A program made the translations under genes and the position numbers. 64,000 nt of DNA from Lachnoclostridium sp. GTDB lineage: Bacteria > Bacillota > Clostridia > Lachnospirales > Lachnospiraceae. Positions within the stretch are counted from its first letter, which is position 1. Every line of letters begins with the position of its first letter. A model generated the notes under the pieces. The model saw only the letters and a list, made by a program, of their open reading frames with translations, was not told the DNA's origin and did not search any database. Shown one piece after another: positions 44,360-53,116 of the stretch. The DNA lies in the NCBI GenBank assembly GCA_023664665.1, contig JAMPEY010000001.1, positions 62,001-126,000 of the forward strand. Direction: 5' to 3'.

Positions 44360-46708
44360 ATGGTAAGTATAATCAAAAGGATAAGAAAAAAAGGGATTTT
44401 TACGAAGGCGGCGGCTTTGATAAGCGCATTTGCCATTTCTTTCTTGTTTGCAGGGTGTAGCGGGGCGGATGGTCAGACAGGGAATCAGAATTCTTCTGCT
44501 GTACTCAGTCAGGAAAGCGGGCAGGGCAAAAACGAAACAGGCATGGGGCGCTATGTGGAGAAAAACGTATTTGAACTAGGGGAAGAGGGAAGATACGAAA
44601 AGACCCATCTGCAGACACTGTCAGACGGCAGGGTAGAAATTTACAATGATATATTGGGCGCATATTTATCCGAGGATAACGGCGACAGCTGGAAAGGCGG
44701 GGAGAAGGATCTGTATGGGGATTACTTAAATCCTGAGAAAAACTATATTATTGCTTCGGCAGTATCAAAGGAGGGAGTCATTGCCCTGTGTTATTCACCC
44801 TATGAAACAGAGGGACTTGTGCCGAATAGCTGCGTGCTGCTGTTTCCGGATGGCACGGAGAAATCCTTTGATTTGAAGCTGTCAGAGGAGGAAATGTATG
44901 TCAGAAGCTTTGCTTTTGATGAGTCCGGAAAGCTTTATGCAGGGGTTTTCGGGGACACCATCTATGAGGTGGATGTGGAAACGGGAAATGTAAAGGAATT
45001 TGTGGACATAGCAGGCTCTAAGTATTATCTGCAGTGCAAAAATAATATCCTGCTCTGTGCTACCTATGATAAGCTCTATCTATATGACAGGGAAAACGAA
45101 GCCTTTATAGAAGATGATGTACTGCAGGATTTTATCAAGGAAAATTATGGGGGAATCGAATATAATAACAGCTGTTATAGCGCAAGGGTCTTTTTCGGGG
45201 AGGAAAATGTGCTGTATGTTGCCGGAGAAAAGGGAATACACAGGCATGTAATCGGCGGAAGCGCAATGGAGCAGATGGTTGACGGAAAGCTTTCCTCGCT
45301 GGGGGACCCTTCCCATGGGGTGGTGGATGCCATTATCATGGAAAATCAGGAGTTTCTGGTACAGTATTCCGATTTAAAGACGGTCAAGTTCAGCTATGAT
45401 GCAACGGTTTCCACTGTGCCAAATAACAGCCTTACCGTATACAGCTTAAGGGAAAACGATACCGTGCGGCAGGCGGTTTCCGCCTATCAGACAGCGAATC
45501 CCGATGTATATGTGAACTATGAAGTGGGAATAGAGGAGGGCATCACCAGAGAGGATGCCTTGAAGGCGTTAAATACAAAGATTTTGGAGGGCAGCGGTCC
45601 GGATGTGCTTATCTTGGATGATATGCCTGTGGATTCTTATATCAATAAGGGCGTTTTGATGGATTTAGCGGATGTCTTACAGGAAATGGAAGGAGAAGAG
45701 GAATTTTTCCGGAATTTGCTGGAGCCCTTTTATCAGGGGGAAAGCCTGTATGAAATTCCGGCAGAATTTATGCTGCCTGTCATATGCGGGGATAAAGCGC
45801 TGATAGCGGAAGCCGATGACTATGAGGGCATTGCAGATGCAATGGAAGCCTTGCGAAAGGAAATGCCGGATGAATATATCTTTTCGGTTTATTCCGAAAA
45901 AGGTGTTATGAGGAAATTTGCCATGATTTGTGCGCCGTCATGGACAAACGAAAGGGGCGAAGTCAATCAGGAGAAGTTAAAAGAATTTTTGTACCAGAGC
46001 AAGAGAATTTATGATGCCGCGCAGGAAGGCATTGCAGAGGAAGTGATAGATATGTATGCGATGAGGGACTCGGAGGAGATAGAGAAGGGCATTCCTTATG
46101 TGGACAGCATTTATTTCCAGACCTTTAACGCAATGGGCTATGTGATGGGAAGCGAAAGGTTACTATGCGGCGCTGTTTCCGGGATGGATGATTATTCTAA
46201 TCTGATTTCCCTGCCAAAGACGGAGGGTGTAGAGGGTATAGATTTTAAGGTTATGAACGGTCAGAGCAAAAATGTCTATATGCCCATGACTTTGGCGGGC
46301 ATCAATGCATCAGTTGAGGATAAGGAGATGGCAGTGGCATTTTTAAAGCTGCTTTTAAGCGAAGAAACGCAAAACCTGACTCATTATGGATACCCCATCA
46401 ACAGCAGGGCTTTTGAGAATAAATTTGTGGTCAATCCCGGTTGGGTGGCGGAAGATGGCTCATATATGTATTATACCATGGAGGATGCAGAGGGAAAAGT
46501 CATCGAGTGGCAGGCTTATCTGCCGGATGAGGGGGAGATGCAGAAGCTTCGGGATTATATAGCGCAGGCGGATACGCCTTATTTGTCAGACAGTGTGCTG
46601 GAGGAGGCTGTTTATACGGAAGGCGCAGCATATCTGAGGGGCGACAAGGACTTGGATGCAGCGGTGAAAGGCATCGTGGATAAGGTGGAGATTTATTTGT
46701 CGGAATAA
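44360..46708 (+). CDS. Propeller-type extracellular solute-binding lipoprotein, second cluster
   Basis: 782 residues from the ATG at 44360 (AAGGAG six bases upstream). Signal peptide with lipobox FAGC (Cys near residue 33). The N-terminal half (about 60-360) has propeller-like or BNR-like strands (EIYNDILGAYLSEDNGDSWKGG, FDESGKLYAGVFGD); the D-N-G-D-S-W stretch is a BNR-like Asp-box. The solute-binding domain starts near 370 (NSLTVYSLRENDTVRQAVSAYQ, PDVLILDDMPV). The C-terminal end A-A-Y-L-R-G-D-K-D aligns with the F-F/Y-F-x-G-Q-K-S tails of the left-cluster lipoproteins. First gene of a module with two permeases and an HlyD-like protein. Ligand unknown. Confidence 0.88.
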   Translation: MVSIIKRIRKKGIFTKAAALISAFAISFLFAGCSGADGQTGNQNSSAVLSQESGQGKNETGMGRYVEKNVFELGEEGRYEKTHLQTLSDGRVEIYNDILGAYLSEDNGDSWKGGEKDLYGDYLNPEKNYIIASAVSKEGVIALCYSPYETEGLVPNSCVLLFPDGTEKSFDLKLSEEEMYVRSFAFDESGKLYAGVFGDTIYEVDVETGNVKEFVDIAGSKYYLQCKNNILLCATYDKLYLYDRENEAFIEDDVLQDFIKENYGGIEYNNSCYSARVFFGEENVLYVAGEKGIHRHVIGGSAMEQMVDGKLSSLGDPSHGVVDAIIMENQEFLVQYSDLKTVKFSYDATVSTVPNNSLTVYSLRENDTVRQAVSAYQTANPDVYVNYEVGIEEGITREDALKALNTKILEGSGPDVLILDDMPVDSYINKGVLMDLADVLQEMEGEEEFFRNLLEPFYQGESLYEIPAEFMLPVICGDKALIAEADDYEGIADAMEALRKEMPDEYIFSVYSEKGVMRKFAMICAPSWTNERGEVNQEKLKEFLYQSKRIYDAAQEGIAEEVIDMYAMRDSEEIEKGIPYVDSIYFQTFNAMGYVMGSERLLCGAVSGMDDYSNLISLPKTEGVEGIDFKVMNGQSKNVYMPMTLAGINASVEDKEMAVAFLKLLLSEETQNLTHYGYPINSRAFENKFVVNPGWVAEDGSYMYYTMEDAEGKVIEWQAYLPDEGEMQKLRDYIAQADTPYLSDSVLEEAVYTEGAAYLRGDKDLDAAVKGIVDKVEIYLSE

Positions 46709-46720
46709 GCGGAGGTTTGC

Positions 46721-47506
46721 ATGGGAAGAAGGAATGCGCATAGGGAGAGAAGGGCTTTCTTAAGTTTTCTGGGGTTCAGCCTTATGGGAGTGTCGGTCTT
46801 TGTATTGCTGCCTTTTCTGGATGTGGTGAGGCGTTCCTTTGTCACGGTAATGTCGGGAAAGTTTGCGGGGCTTGACAATTATAAGAGGGTGCTTACCAAT
46901 CAGGCGTTTCTGCTTGCCGTAAGGAATACGGTGCATTTTGCTCTGGTGGGAATCTTTCTGCTGATTGTCATAGGGCTTATGGCAGCCCTTGTACTTAACA
47001 GGCTGCGAGATGTTACATTCATAAAGAGCCTGTATCTCTTTCCCATGGCAATGCCCACGGCGACTGTGGTAATCGTGTGGCGGATGTTTTTCTATAAGCA
47101 GGATTTTAACAGTCTGGTGGCAAGTTACCTATGGAAAAACCTTGGTTATACCATAGTGCTGTGGCTTGCAGGGATTGCGGGCATCCCGAATGAGCAGATA
47201 GAGGCGGCAAAGGTGGACGGGGCAGACAAATGGCAGTGTTTTTGGTACATCAAGCTGCCCTGTTTAAAGGGAAGCCTGTATACCATCGGCATTTTGTCTT
47301 TCTTAAACTCCTTCAAGATATACAGAGAGGCATATCTGGTGGCAGGCGCTTATCCGGGGCAGGATATTTATCTTTTGCAGCATATTTTTAATAATTGGTA
47401 TGTAAATCTGGAGCTTGATAAGATGGCTGCGGCAACCGTTCTGGTGGGAGGATTTTTGTTTGTATGCATCATGCTTTTAAATCATTTCTGGAACAAAGAA
47501 TCATAA
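46721..47506 (+). CDS. ABC transporter permease, MalF/LacF (sugar) type, second cluster
   Basis: 261 residues with about six membrane segments. The ATG has GCGGAGG upstream and follows the lipoprotein by 12 bases. The EAA loop is complete (EAAKVDGADKWQCFWYIKLP). AGLDNYKRVLTNQAF, SFLNSFKIYREAYLV and YLLQHIFNNWY align with the left-cluster permease (FLDNFTSVIKNTAF, SLISSFKIFREIYLL, YMLQHFMNNKF), so they are paralogues. No ATPase gene in the cluster. Confidence 0.92.
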   Translation: MGRRNAHRERRAFLSFLGFSLMGVSVFVLLPFLDVVRRSFVTVMSGKFAGLDNYKRVLTNQAFLLAVRNTVHFALVGIFLLIVIGLMAALVLNRLRDVTFIKSLYLFPMAMPTATVVIVWRMFFYKQDFNSLVASYLWKNLGYTIVLWLAGIAGIPNEQIEAAKVDGADKWQCFWYIKLPCLKGSLYTIGILSFLNSFKIYREAYLVAGAYPGQDIYLLQHIFNNWYVNLELDKMAAATVLVGGFLFVCIMLLNHFWNKES

Positions 47507-47523
47507 GATGAGGCAGTGGCATA

Positions 47524-48393
47524 ATGGTGAAAATAGGGAAAAAATGGCGGAATAAGGTGGCGGAAGCGCTGGTGAGAGGGATTTTCATAGCGGCGGGGGT
47601 TGTGATATGCCTGCCAGTGTTTTTAGTGGTGACAGGCTCCGTAATGGGAGACAGCGATTTGAGGGAATGCCTTGCCCCTGTGTTTTTGCAGGAGCAGGGC
47701 TTTACCACATGGAAGATTATCCCGGATTATCCCACCTTGGAGAATTACAACCGACTGTTATTTAAATCACCGCAATTTTTTGTGCTTTTTTGGAATTCCA
47801 TAAAGATAGTGTTTTTTATTCTGGCAGGGCAGATGCTGGTGGGCGTGCCTGCAGCGTGGGCGTTTGCGGTTTACCGGGTGCGGGGGAAAAATCTGCTTTT
47901 TACCCTGTATGTGGTCTTGATGCTTCTGCCCTTTCAGGTGACCATGCTTTCCAGCTATCTGATACTGAACAGGATGGCGTTGCTGAATACCCAGTGGGCG
48001 GTTATTCTGCCTGCCGTGTTCAATACCTTTCCGATTTTTGTGACTTATGGCGGCTTCTGCGCCATACCCAAACCGTTGATTGAGGCGGCAAGGATAGACG
48101 GGGCAGGAGAATTTTATATTTTTGTAAAAATCGGGCTGGCGCTTGGAAAGGGCGGCATTCTCTCAGCGGTTGTGCTTGGTTTTCTGGAGTATTGGAACAT
48201 GATAGAGCAGCCCCTTACTTTCTTGAAGGATAAATTTCTGTGGCCCTTGTCTTTGTATCTTCCGGAGATTGAGTGGACACAGGCAGGGTTCGCATTCAGC
48301 GCATCCGTGATTATGCTGGTTCCGGCAGTTTTTGTGTTTGTCATGGGACAGGATTATCTGGAGCAGGGCATTGTTTATTCGGGGTTAAAATGA
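47524..48393 (+). CDS. ABC transporter permease, MalG (sugar) type, second cluster
   Basis: 289 residues with about six membrane segments; EAA loop EAARIDGAGEFYIFVKI. YWNMIEQPL and GQDYLEQGIVYSG near the C-terminus match the left-cluster MalG-type permease. The stop overlaps the ATG of the HlyD-like gene (ATGA), so the two are coupled. Substrate unknown. Confidence 0.92.
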   Translation: MVKIGKKWRNKVAEALVRGIFIAAGVVICLPVFLVVTGSVMGDSDLRECLAPVFLQEQGFTTWKIIPDYPTLENYNRLLFKSPQFFVLFWNSIKIVFFILAGQMLVGVPAAWAFAVYRVRGKNLLFTLYVVLMLLPFQVTMLSSYLILNRMALLNTQWAVILPAVFNTFPIFVTYGGFCAIPKPLIEAARIDGAGEFYIFVKIGLALGKGGILSAVVLGFLEYWNMIEQPLTFLKDKFLWPLSLYLPEIEWTQAGFAFSASVIMLVPAVFVFVMGQDYLEQGIVYSGLK

Positions 48394-49802
48394 GGTATGA
48401 GATGAGGATAAATAACGAGCGGTTGAAAAAATGGTGTATAGCATTTGCGGTGTTTTTGGTTTTTATGTGGATTTGCACTATTATATCCAAAAGCATTTAT
48501 GTGTCTAAACTTCCCTTGGTGAAGGCGCAGACACAGGATAAGAAGTATGTGGAGCACATTGTGGAGGCGGAAGGGATTGTGACAGCCGGCGGAGAATGTG
48601 CTGTGAACACGGTTCCGGGACTTAGGGTTTTGGCGCTGTATGTGCAGGCAGGAGATTTGGCGGAAGAGGGGGATTTGCTTTTTAGCATTGATTTAGAGGA
48701 TTTGGAGGAAATCATTTCCGAAAAAGAGAGAGAGTTAAAAAAGCTTAAGTATCATTTGAGTGATCTTCAGGAAAATCAGGCGCTTACATCAAAACAAAAG
48801 GAAAGAGAGATTCTCCGGGCAAAAGAGGATTATGACAGTGTTGATGAGGAAACAGGAAAAAGCGTGGAGGAAGCCCGAAGGGCTCTGGAGGATGCGGAGG
48901 AAGCCTTGGAGGAACATTTGGACAAGAAAGATTCCGGGGAAAAGGATTCAGAACAGACGGTTTCCGGCTCAGATGCCGCCGTATCAGAGGACAGTTCGCA
49001 GAGCGGCTGGCAGCAGACCAAGGAAAGCCTGGAAGCTGCGGTCAACAGTGCAAGGCAAAATCTTGAAGACGCAGAGCGCACCAGAGAGAATGCTTTACAA
49101 CAGAAACGCAGAGCCTTGGCGGATGCGGAAATAACAGGTGTTACTGATTCAACAGCGGCTGTTTACAGGCTGGATATGGAGGCATTACAGGAGGAATTGT
49201 CAAAAGTATATGAGCTGCGAAAGGCAGAGGGGGAAGTCAGGGCACAAAAGGAGGGATTTGTTTCCAAAATACAGATTGGCGTAGGCAGCCGCACTTCGGA
49301 TACGGCAGCGATTCTTTTGACAGATGGGGAAGTTCCCTGTCAATTTAAGTTTAGCATCACAAAAGAGCAGGGAAAATATCTGCATTTAGGCGACAAGGTG
49401 AAGCTTAAAATCGGCAGTGCTTCTAATATAGATGCGGAGGTGGATTATTTGTCGGAAAGCGCATCGGGCGGTTATGATATGATCTGCCGGCTGCCCAAAG
49501 ATACAGGAACGCCCGGAGCAAACGGGAGCGTTCGCAGGACCGTGCAGGGCGAACAGCATAATACGGTAATTCCTATCGAGGCGCTCCATAAAGAAAATGA
49601 GGCTTATTATATTTATGTTCTAAAAGAAAGAAACGGTATTCTGGGAAAGGAACTTTATGCGGAGAAACTGAAGGTACAGGTGGCGGACTTAAATGAGCGT
49701 TATGCAGCGCTGGAAGCAGGGACGGTGGCGGCGGATACGGAGATTATTACTTACAGCTCGGAGGAATTAGAGCAGGGGGAAGGCGTGAGAATGATGGACT
49801 AA
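48390..49802 (+). CDS. HlyD-like membrane fusion protein, second cluster
   Basis: About 470 residues from 48390 (48402 is an alternative start). One membrane anchor (about 15-35), a lipoyl half (VEAEGIVTAGGECAVN, LYVQAGDLAEEGDLLFSID), a coiled coil (about 105-280) with an acidic low-complexity loop, the second lipoyl half (EVRAQKEGFVSKIQIGVG) and a barrel region with FSITKEQGKYLHLGDKVKL. That last motif matches FSVTKEQ...GDK in the left-cluster HlyD protein. The coil here is shorter. Its ATG overlaps the permease stop. The role in an importer-like operon is unclear. Confidence 0.85.
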   Translation: MRYEMRINNERLKKWCIAFAVFLVFMWICTIISKSIYVSKLPLVKAQTQDKKYVEHIVEAEGIVTAGGECAVNTVPGLRVLALYVQAGDLAEEGDLLFSIDLEDLEEIISEKERELKKLKYHLSDLQENQALTSKQKEREILRAKEDYDSVDEETGKSVEEARRALEDAEEALEEHLDKKDSGEKDSEQTVSGSDAAVSEDSSQSGWQQTKESLEAAVNSARQNLEDAERTRENALQQKRRALADAEITGVTDSTAAVYRLDMEALQEELSKVYELRKAEGEVRAQKEGFVSKIQIGVGSRTSDTAAILLTDGEVPCQFKFSITKEQGKYLHLGDKVKLKIGSASNIDAEVDYLSESASGGYDMICRLPKDTGTPGANGSVRRTVQGEQHNTVIPIEALHKENEAYYIYVLKERNGILGKELYAEKLKVQVADLNERYAALEAGTVAADTEIITYSSEELEQGEGVRMMD

Positions 49803-49842
49803 GGGTGCAGAAAAACTCCTTTTATTTCAAACTTTAATCTGC

Positions 49843-49928
49843 TATAATGATAAGTAATTGCGAAGCTCTTGTTTTTGAAGAGTGCCATTCGTGCCCGAAT
49901 TCGGTTTACGAAGAGGGAGTTTCGCAAT
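49843..49928 (+). promoter_or_regulatory. Extended -10 promoter and structured leader
   Basis: TG-C-TATAAT, extended -10 (TATAAT 49843-49848). The transcript would begin near 49855, where an outer stem ATTGCGAA (49857-49864) pairs with TTCGCAAT (49921-49928). Inside, CTCTT (49866-49870) can pair with AAGAG at 49878-49882 or at 49911-49915, and TTCGT (49888-49892) with ACGAA (49908-49912) around the palindrome CCGAATTCGG. These alternatives exclude each other. Confidence 0.55.
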
Positions 49929-49976
49929 AAAATGATTGAAAGATAGGCATGGAAATAAGACGGGGAGGAGAGCCGC

Positions 49977-50681
49977 GTGGAGGAAGGGACAAATGCGAGC
50001 CTGCTATATGTGTGGAATCAGGAAAAGGGGCGTCTGGATTATGCTATTACAGAGGCGGAGAGCCAGCTTGTAAGTGTAAACAGGCGTTTGCATGGGTTAT
50101 GGCAGGATTTGGCTCTATATGCGGGAATCCTTGTTGTGCCGTTGATTTTCTGGAAGCTGATACAGTATGTAGGGATGTGGCTGCTGCGCACAAGGACTTA
50201 TATAGTGTCAAATACTTTTGTATATGTTTTGCTTCAAGGTATAGGGACGGTTCTTATATGTGTCTATATTCTGAGTTTTCCCGTTCTGGCTTACAATCTG
50301 TTAAAAACAATAGCTTTGCTTTGGCTTAACAAAGAGAATCCACAGCAGACGGAGGGACTGCTTCCGCCGGAAAAGGGAAAGATACATAGGGAATTGGACA
50401 AGGAACCCACTTACCGCATAGAGCAGCAGAAATTGGTTCATGTGCTGAGCCGCTATTATCTGTATCGGGATAACATGAAGGAGCTTCGCAAAAGGGTGGA
50501 TGCCGGTTCCATTTCCCCGGACTCTTTAAAAAAGGAAATGGAAGGGTTTATTTATTATGAAACCATCCATCCTGCCAGTGAGTTTGGCAGCGCTATGGCG
50601 CGAAAAGCCCGCCGGTGGGTGTTTATATTTCTGTTTGGGGTGATAGCAGTTGTTACTGCTTTGGTTTTTATGAACAATTAG
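49977..50681 (+). CDS. Hypothetical protein with three membrane segments
   Basis: 234 residues from the GTG at 49977 (GGGGAGGAG upstream). Membrane segments at about 45-62 (LALYAGILVVPLIFWKLI), 80-105 (FVYVLLQGIGTVLICVYIL) and 213-232 (WVFIFLFGVIAVVTALVF). The part between the last two is charged and helical. I do not recognise the family. It has its own promoter and structured leader right after the HlyD-like gene, so it may belong to that module or be separate. Confidence 0.72.
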   Translation: MEEGTNASLLYVWNQEKGRLDYAITEAESQLVSVNRRLHGLWQDLALYAGILVVPLIFWKLIQYVGMWLLRTRTYIVSNTFVYVLLQGIGTVLICVYILSFPVLAYNLLKTIALLWLNKENPQQTEGLLPPEKGKIHRELDKEPTYRIEQQKLVHVLSRYYLYRDNMKELRKRVDAGSISPDSLKKEMEGFIYYETIHPASEFGSAMARKARRWVFIFLFGVIAVVTALVFMNN

Positions 50682-50752
50682 CAAGAGCCTATAAAATTCA
50701 AAATTTGTTGAATCTCCTCAAGTTCGGACCGTCAAGTTCATTTAGGTTGGTG

Positions 50753-50780
50753 TTGAAAAGTTTAAGGTTTGTGGTAAGAT
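50753..50780 (+). promoter_or_regulatory. Candidate promoter of the FMN reductase gene
   Basis: TTGAAA (50753-50758), a 16-base spacer and TAAGAT (50775-50780). The 194-base spacer otherwise shows only AT-rich sequence. Confidence 0.45.
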
Positions 50781-50875
50781 AGTATATAGGATTTTTCTGT
50801 ATGCTGTCTTTTTGTTGCTTTTAATAATTTAAGCAAAAGCATATGTTTAAGACATGTGCCGGATAGGAGGTCAAA

Positions 50876-51499
50876 ATGAAGGTATTACTGGTAAACGGAA
50901 GCGCAAAAGAGAAGGGCTGCACCTATACTGCTTTGATGGAAGTGGCAGGAGCATTAAATAAAAACGGTATCGAAACGGACATCATTCAGGTGGGCGGACA
51001 GCCCATAGCAGGCTGCATCGGCTGCAATGTCTGCACAGGAAGCGGAAAGTGCTTTCGGGAGGATGGCGTAAATGAGTTTGTGGAGAAGGCAAAGAGCGCA
51101 GACGGCTTTGTCTTTGGCTCTCCGGTACATTATGCTTCGGCATCCGGTGCAATCACTTCTTTTCTGGACAGGGCATTTTATGGGAAGGGAAGCATTTTTG
51201 AGGGAAAGCCGGGAGCTTGTGTGGTAAGCTGCAGGCGTGGGGGCGCATCTTCTACCTTTGACCAATTAAATAAGTATTTTACCATCAACAGTATGCCTGT
51301 TGTATCAAGCCAATATTGGAATATGGTGCACGGCAACACGCCGGATGAAGTGAAACAGGATTTGGAGGGGATGCAGACCATGCGCACCCTTGGAAATAAT
51401 ATGGCGTGGCTGTTGAAATGCATTGAGGCAGGCAAGAAAGAGGGGATTGAGTTCCCGGAAGGCGAGCCTGTGGTAAGGACGAATTTTATCCGGGGATAA
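50876..51499 (+). CDS. NADPH-dependent FMN reductase / flavodoxin-fold oxidoreductase
   Basis: 207 residues. Flavodoxin-like fold that binds FMN: phosphate loop NGSAKEKGCTYTAL, GCIGCNVC (two Cys as in iron-sulfur flavoproteins and related NAD(P)H oxidoreductases), FGSPVHYASASGAITSFLDRAF and SCRRGGASSTFDQL. It likely reduces quinones, metals or organic substrates; the natural substrate is unknown. AGGAGG precedes the ATG. Confidence 0.9.
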   Translation: MKVLLVNGSAKEKGCTYTALMEVAGALNKNGIETDIIQVGGQPIAGCIGCNVCTGSGKCFREDGVNEFVEKAKSADGFVFGSPVHYASASGAITSFLDRAFYGKGSIFEGKPGACVVSCRRGGASSTFDQLNKYFTINSMPVVSSQYWNMVHGNTPDEVKQDLEGMQTMRTLGNNMAWLLKCIEAGKKEGIEFPEGEPVVRTNFIRG

Positions 51500-51600
51500 T
51501 GAGGGAACATTAGAAGTAGTCTTTGAAGCATAGTTTAATAATTGGGTTGGAGAGAGTGATTGGACCGGAAGAAAAATAAAAACGGGATTATGGTATTGAT

Positions 51601-52359
51601 ATGGCGGCAAAGAAGTTTTATGCGGTAAAAATAGGAAAAGTAACAGGTGTTTTTTTAAATTGGGAAGATTGCAAGGCATCCGTGGATGGCTTCCCCGGCG
51701 CAGAGTATAAGGGATTTGCCACCAAGGGCGAAGCGTTAGAGTATCTGGGGCTTGAGGGGGCAGGCATGGAGGAAGAAGCATCTGTTACATTGCAGGAAGT
51801 CTTGGGGCAGACCCTGCATGATGCGACAGCAAAGGTTTGGACTAAGACACTGCATGAGAAGCAGGATCAAACCAAGGGAGTGCTTACGGCATATGTTGAC
51901 GGCAGTTATAACGACAGCCTGAAAAAATACGCCTTTGGCTGTGTGTTTATCCTGCCGGATAAAAAAGTTTACCTTGACTTCGGAAACGGAGATGACCCGA
52001 AATCCTTGCAGCACCGTAATGTGACAGGGGAGATGCTGGGGGCTATGTATGCGGTAAAAACCGCCATGAAAAACGGCTTTAGCGCAGTGGAAATTTACTA
52101 TGATTATCAGGGGATTGAGAGCTGGGTCACGGGCGAGTGGAAGAGTAAGACGGAGCTTACTCAAAAATATGCCAAAACAATGAATCAGTGGGCGCAGGAT
52201 ATTCATATCCATTTTGTGAAGGTGGCAGCCCACACATCTGTGAAATATAATGAGCTGGCTGATAAAACGGCAAAAAGGGGACTTGTGGAAGGCAAGGGCG
52301 TGCCAAAAGTAAGAATGCTGGAGGAAATGGAAAGCTATGGAGCAGATTCGGCTGAATAA
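51601..52359 (+). CDS. rnhA: Ribonuclease HI with N-terminal viroplasmin-like domain
   Basis: 252 residues. N-terminal caulimovirus viroplasmin-like RNA/DNA-hybrid-binding domain (KKFYAVKIGKVTGVFLNWEDC, GFATKGEALEYL; about 4-50), a linker, then the RNase HI catalytic domain (about 95-240) with Asp in AYVDGSYN, Glu in TGEMLGAMYAV, Asp in YYDYQGIESW and the final HTSVKYNELADKTAK. It removes RNA from RNA-DNA hybrids. No clear ribosome site precedes the ATG. It overlaps the next gene by 23 bases. Confidence 0.95.
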   Translation: MAAKKFYAVKIGKVTGVFLNWEDCKASVDGFPGAEYKGFATKGEALEYLGLEGAGMEEEASVTLQEVLGQTLHDATAKVWTKTLHEKQDQTKGVLTAYVDGSYNDSLKKYAFGCVFILPDKKVYLDFGNGDDPKSLQHRNVTGEMLGAMYAVKTAMKNGFSAVEIYYDYQGIESWVTGEWKSKTELTQKYAKTMNQWAQDIHIHFVKVAAHTSVKYNELADKTAKRGLVEGKGVPKVRMLEEMESYGADSAE

Positions 52360-53050
52360 ATATCTTGCCAGATGCGGCATATGCTCCCGGAGAGAGGCTG
52401 ACAGGCTGATAGAGCGGGGGGAGGTCTTAGTAAACGGGCTGGCTGCCGAAGTGGGGCAGACGGTCAGTGATGCCGATGAAATCAAGGTAGGCAATAGAAC
52501 ATTAGAAGGCAGGGAAGAAAAAAGAGTGCTTGCCTTTTACAAGCCAATGGGAATTGTCTGCACCGAAAAGGATGCCCATGCGGAAAAGACCATAAATGAC
52601 CTGATTCGGTTTCCCGTGAGGGTGACTTATGCGGGACGGTTGGACAAGGATTCGGAGGGGCTGTTAATTCTTACCAATGATGGAGATTTGATTGATGCCG
52701 TGATGCGGGGGGCAAATGGGCATGAAAAGGAGTATCTGGTCAGAGTGGATAAAGAAATAACAGATGCTTTTATATCAAAAATAGCGGGCGGTATTTATCT
52801 GCCGGATTTAGAAGTTACCACAAGAAAATGCAAGGCGGAGAAAACAGGAAAGTTTACCTTTCGGATTATATTGACTCAAGGATTAAACAGACAGATAAAA
52901 AGAATGTGCAGGGCATGCGGATATCATGTGCGGGGGCTGAAGCGCATAAGAGTTATGAATATTTTGTTGGAGCAGTTAAGACCGGGGGAATACCGAGAGA
53001 TTTTGGGGGAAGAATTACAGGTGTTATATAAAGAGACAGGACTAAGGTAG
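52337..53050 (+). CDS. rluF: RluF-type 23S rRNA pseudouridine synthase
   Basis: 237 residues. N-terminal S4 domain (RLNKYLARCGICSRREADRLI) and RsuA/RluB-type catalytic domain with Asp in YAGRLDKDSEGLLILTNDG. The end (QGLNRQIKRMCRACGYHV) and KPMGIVCT fit RluF, which modifies the 2604 region of E. coli 23S rRNA; the E. coli numbering is an assumption for this organism. It begins 23 bases before the RNase HI stop, so the two are coupled. Confidence 0.92.
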   Translation: MEQIRLNKYLARCGICSRREADRLIERGEVLVNGLAAEVGQTVSDADEIKVGNRTLEGREEKRVLAFYKPMGIVCTEKDAHAEKTINDLIRFPVRVTYAGRLDKDSEGLLILTNDGDLIDAVMRGANGHEKEYLVRVDKEITDAFISKIAGGIYLPDLEVTTRKCKAEKTGKFTFRIILTQGLNRQIKRMCRACGYHVRGLKRIRVMNILLEQLRPGEYREILGEELQVLYKETGLR

Positions 53051-53116
53051 AACCAGAGGAGATTCAACAAATCGGGATTTTCAAAGATTGTTCGGAAATA
53101 GCGGAGGAATGTTTTC

